This document shows, piece after piece, positions 11,658-23,129 of a stretch of 64,000 nt of DNA (positions are counted from its first letter, which is position 1; each line of letters begins with the position of its first letter). The notes beneath the pieces are model-generated. The model was not told the origin of the DNA. It saw nothing but the letters and a program-made list of their open reading frames with translations, and did not search any database. The translations under genes and the position numbers were made by a program. The DNA is taken from NCBI GenBank assembly GCA_001630475.1, contig KV419424.1, positions 64,931 through 128,930 on the forward strand. Reading direction: 5' to 3'. The DNA is from Sistotremastrum niveocremeum HHB9708 (taxonomy: Eukaryota; Basidiomycota; Agaricomycetes; Sistotremastrales; Sistotremastraceae).

Positions 11658-12672
11658 TCAATCACTATCGCTTAGATGAATGCCATCCTCATCGTGCTCA
11701 GCCTGCTCTTCGGCAGCTGTGCGCTCATACTGACTGATATCGACAGACACGGTGCCTTCCTCCACGAGGGTCGAATCTGACGTGGCCAACTCGCGATTGC
11801 GTTCAAACAGTTGCCTACCTAATCCAAGGGGTGATTATCGGCATGGCATCAGGCACGAAAGGAGAAGAGACGGACCAGTGAATCTGGCAGCAACCTTCTT
11901 GAACTCTTCTCTTTCTTTAGGGGAAAGGCCTTTCAGCCGCTCTTCTTCCTCTCGAGCTCTTGCAATCTCCACTTGACGGTCAAACCTTTGTTTCCACTGC
12001 TTAAATGATTCAACAGTCACGGGTGTGCCCTTTGTTCGGGCCTCCTCAGCCTCGAGTTCCAATCTTTCCTTTTCCATCGCTTCGTGCTCGAGAAGCTCTG
12101 CACGAGCAGTTAATATTGAAGCCACTTGATCTCGAAGAAATGAGACAAGGGTGAATGTCATGGCCATTCCAAGATTTTCTTCGCCCTGCAAGGTGACCTT
12201 AGTTTAGGGCTGGTATGGAAGAGATCAGCCATCCTGACGACAGAACGCATCCCCTCGAGGAGGCGCTGTTCTTCGACTTCTTCCAGTTCCCCATCTACCA
12301 CTTCCAACGATAGATCGGGCAACGATTCGGGATAGGTCTCGGGGTAATTGAGACGCAGTTGTAGTATCACTAGAGTTCGTGAAGGCATTTGAAATGAAAT
12401 AGAAGCGGTGTTAACATACGCTCTGACTGATGAGGCGTGCCATCTTCTGGCTCGACCGAAATGAGAGCCTCGGTATCTGATACTCCTGGACAAACTTGGT
12501 TGAATTGGGTTGCTCGGTCGGCAATCTAAGGAACGTACTCGTGAGCTCTGTCGGATAAATTGACTCAAGGACCTGATGATGATTAATTGTGATCGATGCA
12601 CATCAACAGGGACGATGAGATAGCATAAGATACCTCGAACTCTTCAGAAAGCACCTCAGACGCAGCAGACAT
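11658..12672 (-). CDS. GIR2: RWD-domain protein GIR2/RWDD1 (Gcn1 and DRG/Rbg2 partner)
   Basis: A cytoplasmic translation-linked protein. In yeast Gir2 binds Gcn1 through its RWD domain and the GTPase Rbg2 through its C-terminal DFRP region. The ATG at 12672 opens MSAASEVLSEEFEV. The RWD core follows, with the signature LRLNYPETYPESLPDLSLEV at about 12320-12360 and GEENLGMAMTFTLVSFLRDQ after an intron near 12190. The C-terminal half is a charged helix (TPVTVESFKQWKQRFDRQVE, then KEREEFKKVAARFTG) and an acidic end (HDEDGIHLSDSD) before TGA at 11658-11660. Length about 230 residues, normal for the family. At least four introns. Confidence 0.9.
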
Positions 12673-12753
12673 GAGAGACCGGAATCGGAGTTGGTGGTGG
12701 TTTGACGCTGGTGCTGGCGTTCGTGCGTCGCACTGCTACTCGCTGCGACGGCT

Positions 12754-13388
12754 ATGAGCCTTCTTCTTGTCAGGCCCGTTCGTACATGCTTTGTTGGGAT
12801 ACAAGCAAGACTCTTTCATATACAAAATGGGCTAAACAGCTACATGCCTAATGCTACCCACATACCATCTGCCGTACCCTCCGAAAAAAGCTCAGGGACA
12901 ACGACCAACTCTTCTGAAAAATGGAAGAAGATGCTCCAGGAGGTTAAGGTACCTCCTGCGCCTGCGCGTACGGTGCAAACACCTGCAGAGGCGTGGACCC
13001 TTCAATCACAGAGATTCCAGGCGAAGAATCCGAAGCCTGACAACGCTTATTCGGGTACGTTTGCAAATCCTTTGGAATAAGTTCCCGACGTGAATCAAGT
13101 ACAGGACGATCCATACAGATTAAAGACGGAGAGCTCTCTTCCGCCTGGATGTACCTGCAACGCATCCTTCGGGATAACAACGTTCGCGCAGAGGCCACAG
13201 CACAGCAAAGACACGAAAAGGAAGGACCAAAGAGACGGCGACTGAGGAGCGAACGGTGGAGACGACGATTTGCAGAAGAGGTTTGTCTGATAAAATGCGA
13301 TATCGACCGTTGACTAATGTGCTGGTTCTGGCATTAGGTGCGGAAAAAAGTGCGACTCGTGGAGGCCATCCGACGGCGGGGTGCTTAG
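12754..13388 (+). CDS. MRP21: Mitochondrial small-subunit ribosomal protein bS21m (MRP21-like)
   Basis: The ATG at 12754 starts an Arg-rich, acid-free presequence (MSLLLVRPVRTCFVGIQARL), as expected for mitochondrial import. After a Lys/Pro-rich linker, an intron at about 13055-13105 splits a Gly codon and joins NAYSG to RSIQIKDGELSSAWMYLQRI. The C-terminal part is a very basic helix (KRRRLRSERWRRRFAEEVRK, then VRLVEAIRRRGA) typical of bacterial-type S21. A second intron lies near 13285-13340; TAG at 13386. It lies head-to-head with GIR2, 81 bp between ATGs, so the promoter is shared. Confidence 0.85.
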
Positions 13389-14323
13389 GGAGTGCATACA
13401 CGTCATGAATCAGGCAGCTACAGCCGATTGAGCCTCAGAGAGGGAGCTCCGGGCGAGAGGCTGGGGATAGACGGCAAAGGCGTCGGACGAGAGCGAGAGC
13501 GGGGAACAACGAGCAGCGAGCAGCGAGCGCGAGGCTTTAATGGGATGAGGAACGAATCAGTCCGTTTGATGATCACTCGCTCCGTATTACAATAGATTTG
13601 AATCTGACTGGATAGCCGTCGTCCTTGTTGTCAACGCCGACCGGCCGTCTTCCTCGTTGGGTTAGAGCCTGGCTTGTCGGCGACGGCCACGCGACTTCCT
13701 CAAGTCCATCGCCGTCATCCAACTGCCTCGCCTCCTCGTGCAGGCCCGCCTTGGCTGCCTTTTCGTCTCCTGTCGTCCGTAGCGTTCTCGTCCAGATCGT
13801 CGGCGTCGTGCGCTGCTTGAGCTCTGTCTGGTTGCTATCTGATCTGCCGTCGTCGTCGTCGTTTGCGCTTCATTTTTCCAGATCGTGCTCGGTGCTTAAT
13901 CCAGCGTCTGATCTCGACCAGTCCCTCGTCGTCCCTGATGGTCTCTCTCCTTATTGGTACGACCGAAACGCCTCGGGTCGGGTCCATGATTCGCTTGCCC
14001 TGCCTCGCAGTCTCGCTCCACCATTGGATTCCCGCGCTGCTCTCAATTCAGTCCTGTCACCCTCGAATGGCTTACCCTGGATCATCGATTGCCGTCCAAG
14101 TGCCTCTTTCATGCGACGTATAGTGATTTTCGATTTCACGGAACCATGTACACCTCCTGTATACGGTGTGTTCTGCGTCTTATCCAGACGTCCCAGCCTT
14201 TTTAAGGCCAACTCTTGCCTCCTCTCCAAACCAGCTTTCCTTCACGAACTTTATATCCTCCGCGAGGACTTTTTATACCTTCATACGTTCCATTCACGAC
14301 ACCACCTCTTTCTCTCCATCATT
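13389..14323. other. Intergenic region, probable promoter of the downstream small gene
   Basis: About 935 bp. A long plus-strand frame at 13625-14353 exists only because the stretch is pyrimidine-rich (TCC/CTC/GTC triplets) and lacks conserved features. It is interrupted by the better-supported gene start at 14324. The pyrimidine-rich tract just before 14324 is typical of strong fungal promoters. Confidence 0.45.
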
Positions 14324-14689
14324 ATGTGCCACCACGTAAGTATTTTGATGTAAAAATACGCATCAGTTCTTACTCTCCTCTTCCAGGTCCAAGACGGTCG
14401 ATATCATCAAGGCTGTGACCACTTTGTGTCCATGGCCAGTCGTACTCAGGACTGTCTGCGTCCAAATTGTCTGTTTAGCCGAAGACACGTCCATCCAGTT
14501 GGTAAGTGATGTCATGTTGAGACCCTTTGCAACATTGACCAGACCCGATAATCAGGATGTAATTCCGCCAGCTGCATCAGATCAATGGATCCTCCAGCCA
14601 AGAACGCTGTTAGAGTCAGTCCTTCCAAGTGCCCGACGTGTCTGATGCGCAACGGCGGCCACTTCCGAAGCCTAGCAGAAAATGCCTGA
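14324..14689 (+). CDS. Small Cys/His-rich protein, three exons, about 90 aa
   Basis: Read by hand. ATG 14324 opens a tiny exon (MCHH) with a gtaagt donor. Exon 2 gives VQDGRYHQGCDHFVSMASRT and then QDCLRPNCLFSRRHVHPV. A second intron (gtaagtgatg... ending aatcag, 14502-14549) completes a Gly codon and joins GCNSASCIRSMDPPAKNAVR and VSPSKCPTCLMRNGGHFRSL, with TGA at 14687. The pattern is C-x8-H..C-x4-C-x7-H, then C-x4-C and C-x2-C, suggesting a small metal-binding or disulfide-rich fold. I recall similar short Cys/His proteins in mushroom genomes but cannot name a function. No signal peptide. It is downstream of a pyrimidine-rich promoter-like tract. Confidence 0.65.
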
Positions 14690-14847
14690 TTTCCCTAGTG
14701 GAAGCCTCGGCGACTTGGTTTTGGTTGGCTTGATGTCACCATTCGACTCCTGCATGATTAATCTAAGCATTCCGAACTTGCATTGTTTATTTTTCATTTT
14801 GTACATGTTGTGAATTCATATTAGTCTGTGCTTCTAATTCTAATCTA

Positions 14848-16625
14848 TCATAAACCTGCAAGAAGACCGCCGGCGGTTGACTTGGAACTGTCAACAGTTC
14901 CACCAGTGCCAACCACCTTGTATGCAATCTGTATTCGGCCGACTTCTCGAGTGAAGCCATCTACTACCTCAACTTCTCTTGCCTTTGATGGCCCAACCAC
15001 CAGGTCCTCCGCAGTGGCCCTGACCCATTCCAAAATGGGCTTGCGGATCCATTTCTCCACTGTCCCTAGGGTCTTGCCGGCTTCAAACCAGCCAAGATGT
15101 CCCCCTCCATGAGTTACGGCTATTGCGGCCCAGCCTTCACCGTGGATGTCCGTCGGCGTGTCCATCACGATGGGATCATCGTCGGCATTGATCCCCAACA
15201 GTGGCACACGTACTTTGTCTAGATCTTTGTGTGTCGAAGCCCAATCATAATACGCCCTCGCTGTTTGGAATGGGAAAGGAGGTGAGGGTCCACCCACGAG
15301 CCTAACCAGGAGAGATGACGCGTGATACTGGAACAAGAGACCCCATACACGTACCGAACCATGTGTTCGTCGCAATCTCTCAGAAGCATGGACTTTCCGG
15401 ATAACAAGAAGGATAGATGGGGAGTGATCGCGGAAGGCCCGGCCTTATTAAGATCATCGAGGTTCTTACTGAGTAAGGCAACTGGACGTGTGTCAGGGCT
15501 GCGTGAAAAGGCGAGGTTGAAACTCTTTCATACCGAGATTTCTCGCCATTGCTTTCGAATAGACGTGTCGTGAGAAAAACCCTTCCTCAAGACTAGGTGC
15601 ATCGTAAACTCGTGCATGAACGAAAATAGAATTCATTTGCTTACTGATCGCTGTTCTTGACGAGGTTCCAAGGCTGTTTGCGAAGCCTTTCAATATAAGG
15701 AAATGGACCATGTGGATCAGGTCACTCACGCAGCCTAGGACGCAGCCAGAAGCCAACCTGCTCATTTCACCTTCCTCTTCAAGATATTTGGCCATGACAT
15801 TGGCGCCCAGGGAAAAGCCAACGCCAACCAGGCGTGCTTTTGGAAATTTCTGGGACAAATATAGCAAAGCTGTCGCGCAGTCCTCTGTAGTTCCGGCTGA
15901 ATAAAATCTTGGGCTGGTCACAGGAACGTCAGCGCCTGGAGGAAGTCGGATCAATATTCATTTCCACACGGGTTGGACGATGAGAACTGACATCCACGGA
16001 AGTTCACGACAACACCGCGGTAACCGAGTCCGCCGTTTTCCTTGGGTGCACACGCGATGGAGAGTACCGAGCGAACATAACTTTCGTATGATCCTGCGAA
16101 CACGTGTAGATTATGGATATGCATTGTTCTCGGGAAGCTGACCACCGGTTAGACCGTGCAAAATCACGACAATCGGCGTATCATCCGGTAGAGTCTTCTC
16201 TTTGGTAAGGGGTGTAAAGTCGAGACCCCTGTCGACGAACGTTCAGTGGGTCGAATGTGGATGGTTGGGTGCATGAGCTCACAATGTGCCGCCATCTGCT
16301 ACGCGGAGCAGAACTCGTTCGTATTGGACGGTATCGATTTTTGAAAAGTCCCCTGTGACGCAATAGACGGTCTGCAGATGGCCACTAGTGTTGTGGAGTA
16401 ATGAGCAAGGGTGGCACGAGAGTAATTGGCATACCTATGCAACCACCATGCTGGACGATACTCAGCCAGCAAACTCGGGCAATTCGCTTCCACAAATTGT
16501 CGGAGCGTCAAGCTCTTCGTTTCCTGAGAGCCCTCGCTCTTGACTTGAAGTGAGATGGCCTTCTCGGGGGTGTAGATTTTGGGTATATAGTCATTGCTAG
16601 TGAACCATCCCATAAAGCCTGCCAT
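14848..16625 (-). CDS. Alpha/beta hydrolase of the YheT/Eht1-Eeb1 (AB hydrolase 4) family
   Basis: Probable esterase/acyltransferase. Yeast relatives make medium-chain fatty-acid ethyl esters and hydrolyse acyl esters. The ATG at 16625 gives MAGFMGWFTSNDYIPKIYTP, then QFVEANCPSLLAEYRPAWWL. Conserved family blocks follow: HLQTVYCVTGDFSKID, PIVVILHGLTGG (oxyanion region), GYRGVVVNFRGC, the nucleophile elbow VGVGFSLGANVMAKYL (Ser in GFSLG, about 15810-15850), and DDPIVMDTP plus HGGGHLGWFE, supplying the Asp and His of the triad. Stop TGA at 14848-14850. About nine exons of ordinary size. An earlier frame needs a TTG start, so the ATG is preferred. Divergent from mtPheRS. Confidence 0.9.
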
Positions 16626-16738
16626 AATGGCCGTAAGCAACTGAGATAGACGCAGGGTCGAATTTTGGGGACGGACCGGTGTTTGACCACAATTGGCGTT
16701 GACGGAAGGAGATTTGGTTTAGCGCCCAACCAACTCGG
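16626..16738. promoter_or_regulatory. Bidirectional promoter, hydrolase / mitochondrial PheRS
   Basis: 113 bp between divergent start codons. No TATA box; short GC-rich motifs only. The compactness implies overlapping 5' leaders or shared promoter elements. Confidence 0.5.
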
Positions 16739-18216
16739 ATGCTCGAAACTCGTTTGAGGCCCTTGGCTTCCTGCTCTTTCTCCGTACTGACCAGAGCACG
16801 AGGCCTTGCCTCTTCGTCTACACCATCTTCTCAGTTACGTGTCGCTGGCGGGACATATCGACAGGATGCTTTCACTAACGTCACCAATGCTATAATCCAA
16901 AAGGCCGAGACGTCTCTGCTCTCAAAACCAAGCCACCCTCTTTCTATCCTTAATTCTCTCATACACTCGCACTTTCCAGACTACAAAGCCATCACCCCAT
17001 CGTCTCCTGTGGTGTCGGTTTTCAAAAACTTTGACGAATTAGGATTTCCACCCGATCACCCAGGTCGCCGACACACGGATTCATACTATGTTAACAAAGA
17101 GCAGCTCCTTCGGACGCACGCCTCTGCTCATCAGATAGAGAGCTTCCAGACAGATGCAAAGAAATGGCTTTTGACTGCCGACGTGTATCGACGCGACGAG
17201 ATAGACGCGAGCCATTATCCCGTGTTTCATCAAATGGATGGTGCCCGCGTTTTCGACAAGTCACCATCGGAACTGCGCGCCTTGGAGGAGGAGAATGAAG
17301 TCATGGCTCATCGACTAGCTCAGGAGAATATCCTCATCGAGGACGAGAGCTCGATTGGCCCTCAAAATCCATACCAACAGGCGCACGATCCAGCTCAGGC
17401 TGCGCTGGTCGCAGCGAACCTTAAACATACCCTCAACGGGTTGATGCTGAAACTGTTTGGAGGAGCTGCGGGCGCAACCAAAGAGAATCCGCTGAGGGTT
17501 CGATGGATTGACGCGTATTTTCCCTTCACAAGTCCGAGTTATGAAGTCGAGGTTTTCTTCCGAGGAAAATGGCTGGAAATACTTGGATGTGGTGTCGTGA
17601 ACCAGGCGATTCTGGACCGGGCAGGTATGTTCTCATTCCTTTCTACAACGCGTCGGCTGATTACATGCGTATCTAGGCGTCAAGGAAAGAATAAGTTGGG
17701 CATTTGGTTTAGGGCTTGAACGGATCGCCATGGTTCTGTTCTCCATCCCCGACATTCGCCTTTTCTGGTCCCAGGACCCTCGATTCCTGTCTCAATTCAC
17801 ACCGGGCGTGATTTCCACATTCAAAGAGTTTTCAAAATTCCCCAGCAACTGGAAGGACGTCAGCTTCTGGATATCACGCGACGTCCACGAGAATGACGTA
17901 TGCGACATAGTCAGGGAAGCGGCAGGTGACCTGGCTGAAGACGTGAAAGAGGTTGGTTAAGGGTCTCACCTCCAAGGATGATTGACTGAATCGATTTTCC
18001 AGATCGATAGATTCGTGCATCCTCAGACCTCCAAGACGAGTCTCTGTTATCGTATTCACTACCGATCAATGGAAAGGTGCGGTTTCTGTCCTGGAAAGAG
18101 TCCGTTGAATGGTCTCACATAACGCTACCAGGTCACTGTCGAATGCCGAAATTAGTGCGATTCAGGATCGACTGGAGGGTATGCTTGTGAGTGAATTGGG
18201 AGTTGAGATTCGATGA
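16739..18216 (+). CDS. MSF1: Phenylalanyl-tRNA synthetase, mitochondrial
   Basis: Charges mitochondrial tRNA-Phe; a monomer combining the class II catalytic core and an anticodon-binding FDX-ACB domain. The ATG at 16739 starts a presequence ([20 protein letters not shown]). The core shows [20 protein letters not shown], then [14 protein letters not shown] (motif 1/2 region), [20 protein letters not shown] (motif 2) and [20 protein letters not shown]. After an intron near 17625-17676 comes the motif 3 region [20 protein letters not shown]. The FDX-ACB domain follows ([32 protein letters not shown], then [20 protein letters not shown]) and TGA at 18214. About 445 residues, the normal length. 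Convergent with Mge1, only 42 bp between stops. Confidence 0.95.
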
Positions 18217-18258
18217 TGTATGAATTATGAATAACATGATGAAACCAAATGCACCACT

Positions 18259-19057
18259 CTATGACGACGCAGTAGTAGATTCGGGCAACTCCTGGACGAC
18301 GCCGACTTGAGCTGCTCTGAGCACTCTATCCTTGATCATGTAGCCAAACTTCTGGCACTCTACGACGCTTCCTGGCTCCTTGCCAGGTATAGGGGCGGCG
18401 TACAGAGCCTCGTGCAAATTCGGGTCGAATTTGTCGCCGGTGGGGTCAAACTGACGGACACCGTATTTTGCCAAGGTTGAGAGGAGCTGCTTGTGAGTGA
18501 GTGATACACCCTGATGGAGCTCCGTCAGGTGAGCAAGAGTGCTCTTTTCATTTGCGGCGGATGATGATGATGAAGGAAGAGGTGATTCAGCAGGGGAGAG
18601 CGAAGATGAGGGTACGGATCGCAATGCAAGGGTGAGGACATCGACTGTTTCGAGAAGGTCCGAGGCAAACCGAGAAATTGCGAAATCTCGTGTCTGCTCT
18701 TTTTCACGCTGGGAAATGCGTTGAAGGTTCTGGTAGTCGGCTTGCGCGTATCTCAGTCTGCCCTGTAAATTTGAGAGAAAATCAGTACGACACAAAAAAT
18801 TATTTCAACGTATGGCACACCGTGAGGTCAACTACCTCCGCCTCCTTCGCTGCCAATTTGGTGGTGCACTCCTGCAATGGAGCGTCGGCTTCAGACACAG
18901 GCTTGTCGTCGGACGAGCTGTCCTCCTTCTCCTTGCCCTTTGCGTCCGAGTACAGACGAACAGCGACGGAACGTCTCCAGGCGTTGACGGACGCCGTTCG
19001 TGCAGCCGAACTCCGGACAGAAGGCAAGCACGCAGTCGCAGAGCGGAATAAACTCAT
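18259..19057 (-). CDS. MGE1: Mitochondrial GrpE-type nucleotide exchange factor
   Basis: Exchange factor for matrix Hsp70 (Ssc1), needed for protein import and folding. The ATG at 19057 gives an Arg/Ser/Ala presequence (MSLFRSATACLPSVRSSAAR). An acidic helix follows, then an intron (about 18765-18824, donor gtgtgc) joining EAEVVDLT to GRLRYAQADYQNLQRISQRE, the GrpE coiled-coil entry. The head domain shows FASDLLETVDVLTLALRSVP, then LLSTLAKYGVRQFDPTGDKF, DPNLHEALYAAPIPGKEPGS and QKFGYMIKDRVLRAAQVGV. Stop TAG at 18259-18261. A Ser-rich insert (around 18555-18610) lengthens the linker between helix and head. About 240 residues. Confidence 0.95.
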
Positions 19058-19453
19058 GCAGGACAGTTGTGGTTGGCAAAAAAGTGAAGGTTACGTAAGC
19101 GCTTTCGATCACGAAGATGCGGAGGGCGCGAGAAGACTTTCCTATTTTGGGAATACTCTGGCGCTTTTCGTCGACGGCCGAAGACGACGGCGACAGTGAG
19201 GAGACCAGGGACGAGCGGGCGAGCTGTGACGAGGAGATGCATATAAAAACGATGGCCCGGCCGAAGAGAAAAGACGCCAATGTTCATCCGGTGATCATGA
19301 GTCGAAAACGCCACGACATCCAGCATTTACATTATTTTTGTGCTATAAAACCTGCACTGAACGGCCGAGTCAGCGAGCTCGTTGTCCAGCGCGTCCAGCG
19401 TCCACATCCAAAACCGTTCGACTCGTTCTTCGCGTTCCCGCGCGGAACGCCTT

Positions 19454-19472
19454 TCCTTATTTAAATTATAGC
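19454..19472 (+). promoter_or_regulatory. TATA-like AT-rich element upstream of C1-THF synthase
   Basis: The sequence ccttatttaaattatagc lies just before the first ATG at 19477 and about 100 bp before the second at 19570. If it directs the usual fungal start-site spacing, many transcripts would begin after the first ATG and encode only the shorter, cytosolic protein. This is inference from position alone. Confidence 0.35.
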
Positions 19473-19476
19473 AGAC

Positions 19477-22400
19477 ATGCGTGCCTGCGTTCCGCGTCGT
19501 TCGACCCATCGGGTCTTCTTCTCTTCTGCCCACCAACGAGCTAGGCTCACGCTCGTTTTTGTCCGCACAATGTCATCTTCTACCCAGGCCAGTGTCATCG
19601 ATGGTACTGCCATTGCAAAGTCTGTACTCGTTTTCAAGTATATTTCAGCTCGTCTTATCTTTTCTGCCAGATCTGTTCGAGATCAGGTTGCCCAGCGCAT
19701 ATCGTCTCTCAAAACTCAATATCCACGCTTCCAACCTCAGCTTGCCATCGTTCAGGCAGGGGCGCGCTCCGATTCTTCCCTATACGTGCGCATGAAGGCC
19801 AAGGCTGCTGAAGAAGTTGGCGTGACTTTCAAGCATGTAACCCTCCCCGCCGAAGCTACTGTAGAAGAGATCGTCGACGTGGTATCAGGCCTTAATCAGG
19901 ACCAGACTGTATCTGGCATACTCGTTCAGCTCCCTCTTGGCGATCACGTCAATAATGAAGACGAAAGGAAGGTCACTGAGGCAATCAGCCCAGAGAAGGA
20001 CGTCGATGGGTAACAACGTTCCCTCCTCCATACTCTCCTTTTCTGAACATCCCACAGCTTCCATGCTTACAACATTGGACATCTTTCATCTCGCGCATCG
20101 GAACCTCTCTTCACTCCCTGCACGCCAGCCGGTGTCATTCGACTCATTGAATCCACCGGTGTCCCTATCGCAGGCGCAAACGCGGTCGTCTTAGGCCGCA
20201 GTGACATAGTTGGTAGCCCTGTTGCGGCGATGCTCAGGAAACGCGACGCGACAGTCACTCAATGTCATAGTCGAACCAAGGGTTTAGAAGATATCATCAA
20301 GCATGCTGACATCCTCGTTTCTGCCATCGGCAAGCCCCAACTGGTTCAAGGCTCATGGATCAAACCCGGGGCTGTTGTCATTGATGTTGGGACAAATTAC
20401 ATCTCGGATCCTACCAAGAAGTCTGGTCAGCGATTGGTTGGCGACGTCGATTATGCTTCTGCATCACCTGTCGCTTCGCATATCACTCCTGTTCCTGGTG
20501 GCGTTGGTCCGATGACTGTCGCGATGTTAATGCACAACACGCTCAAGAGTGCTGAGATTCTGTGGCAAAAATCACTCGAAAGAACGATCAAGCCCCTCAA
20601 GCTTAACATCCTCGAGAAGGTCCCCAGGTAACGTCAGACTGTCTGTTAGTCCATGCATTTGCCAACCTTGGTCTAGCGATATCGAGATTGCCATGGCTCA
20701 GACCCCAAAGCCAATTGTCCAACTCGCTGCCGAGATTGGCCTGCAACCGAGCGAAGTCGAAAGCTACGGCAAATATAAGGCCAAAGTTGAACTTAGCGTT
20801 CTGGAACGCCTCGCACATCGCAAAGACGGAAAATATGTCGTCATCTCAGGGTATGAGTCCCTCCTCCAGGGTCGATGTTCGACTGACTCTCTGACAGTAT
20901 CACGCCTACGCCTCTTGGTGAGGGTAAATCAACTACCACGATTGGTCTGGCTCAGGCACTCGGCGCTCATCTTGGTCGTGCTGCTTTCGCGTGTGTTCGT
21001 CAACCCAGTCAGGGTCCTACTTTCGGGATCAAAGGTGGTGCTGCCGGAGGTGGATATAGTCAGGTTATCCCTATGGACGAGGTACGCAAAAGGCTGAACC
21101 CTGTTGAGCGTGCGCTGATCATACGTCACAGTTCAACCTGCACTTGACCGGCGACATCCACGCTGTGACAGCTGCTAACAATCTCCTTGGTGCGTATATG
21201 CGCTTCGTTGAGTTGCTAGAAAACCTAATTCGGTTCAATGGTAGCTGCTGCTTTGGATGCTCGCATGTTCCACGAGGCGACGCAGAGCGACAAGGCTTTG
21301 TATAGTCGATTGGTCCCTGCAAAGAAAGGTGTCCGAACTTTCGCTCCATTGATGCTTAAACGCCTCAAGAAACTTGGCATCGATAAAACAAACCCCGATG
21401 ACCTCACCCCAGAAGAAATCACTGCCTTCGCCAGGTTAGATGTCGATGCCTCCACCATCACCTGGAACCGCGTACTGGACGTGAACGACCGATTCTTGCG
21501 TAAAATCACGATCGGACAGAATGATACCGAAAAAGGTCACGCGCGTGAGACCGGATTTGACATCGCAGTGGCTAGTGAATGCATGGCCGTTTTGGCTCTG
21601 AGTAATTCACTCGCTGATATGCGAGAGCGTTTGGGTGCTATGGTCGTCGCTACCAGTAAATCTGGCCAGCCTATCACTGCGGATGATATTGGTGTGGGTG
21701 GCGCATTGGCGGTTCTCATGAAAGATACCGTCAAGCCCAACTTGATGCAAACACTCGAGGTAAGCTATCCGATCTCTTGTATCGAGTTAATGATCTAACA
21801 AAGCTGAAGGGTACTCCTGTGTTTGTGCATGCTGGTCCCTTCGCCAATATTGCGCACGGAAATTCGTCTATTCTGGCTGACCGTGTCGCTCTGAAATTGG
21901 CAGGTACCGAGGAAGGCGAATCCTCGGACCGTGAAGGATACGTCCTGACCGAAGGAGGTTTCGGAGCTGATATGGGAATGGAAAAGTTCTGCAACATCAA
22001 GTGCCGTGTGAGCGGTCTCAAGCCCGATGCGACCGTCATCGTGGCTACGACTCGAGCCCTGAAGATGCATGGCGGTGGCCCTGAAGTGACGCCTGGCAAA
22101 CCTCTGCATGACACCTACGTCAAGGAAGACCTTGTAACGCTCAAGGAGGGCATCAAAAATCTTGTCAGGCACATTGAAAATTGCCACAAGTTCGGGATCA
22201 AAGTCATCGTTGGTATTAACCAGTTCTCGTACGTCGTACCATCGTGCCCCTCTTCACCGTGTTGACTTTCTCTGCAGTTCCGATTCGCCAGCTGAATTGG
22301 AGCTTATCCGCTCAGAATCACTCGCCGCAGGCGCTGATGCTGCAGTCGTGAGCAATCATTGGGCTGAGGGTGGTGCTGGAGCAAAAGCTCTCGCAGAGGC

Positions 22401-22963
22401 TCTGGTAGCTGCATGCGAAGGAGGATCCTCCAACTTCAAGTTCCTCTATGATGTGAATCTGCCTATCGAAGAGAAAATATCCATCATTTCGAAAGAGATC
22501 TATGGAGCTGATGGAATCCAACTCAGCGAACTTGCACAAAAGCAGGTCGACACTTACACTCGCCAAGGATATGGCAATCTTCCCAGTAAGCATCTGAGCG
22601 TCACCTTGTTGGTGGCGGTGCTGATGTTGTTCCAGTCTGCATGGCCAAGACTCAATATTCTTTCTCACACGACCCGAAGTTGAAGAATGTCCCTAGCGGT
22701 ACGATCGCTTGTCTCACGAGTCACCGTTCCTAGATACTGATCTACGCTCCAGGGTTCACGATTCCGATCAGGGCAGTTCGTTTGTCGGCTGGCGCTGGCT
22801 TCTTGTACCCAATTCTCGGAGACATGCAGACCATGCCAGGTCTTGGGACTCGCCCTGGTTCGTCGTTCTTTGATCCGATAGACTACCGCTTCTGATGCAT
22901 ATTTTTCCAGGTTTCTGGGAGGTCTCGATAGACGAGCAAGGCCATGTCGTCGGTCTTTTCTAA
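19477..22963 (+). CDS. C1-tetrahydrofolate synthase, trifunctional
   Basis: One-carbon metabolism enzyme with methylene-THF dehydrogenase, cyclohydrolase and formate-THF ligase activities. The dehydrogenase/cyclohydrolase part shows [51 protein letters not shown] and [20 protein letters not shown]. The formyl-THF synthetase part starts after about 20680, with the ATP loop [20 protein letters not shown] and [60 protein letters not shown] and the C-terminal [23 protein letters not shown] at 22961. At least eight introns. [12 protein letters not shown] starts at 19570. An in-frame ATG at 19477 adds 31 residues rich in Arg and without acids, so mitochondrial and cytosolic forms could come from one gene. 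Length about 940 residues from the inner ATG, normal. Confidence 0.95.
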
Positions 22964-23129
22964 TCTTTTCCGTATCTTGGTTTAGCATTGCATTTCATCA
23001 TGTATTATTAGCACATCTTGGCTCTGAGCACACGCCTTTCAACAGGCAGACTTATCAAATTTAATTTTGACACCCAAAAGCCCGGAAACTGGCGTCGGCG
23101 TTCAATTCTTTGAATCAAGCGAAAGACGA

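Noticed and set aside
13625-14353. 242-codon plus-strand frame
   Set aside because: No ATG (starts with TTG), Ser/Leu-rich low-complexity from a pyrimidine tract, and overlaps the start of the better-supported small gene at 14324.
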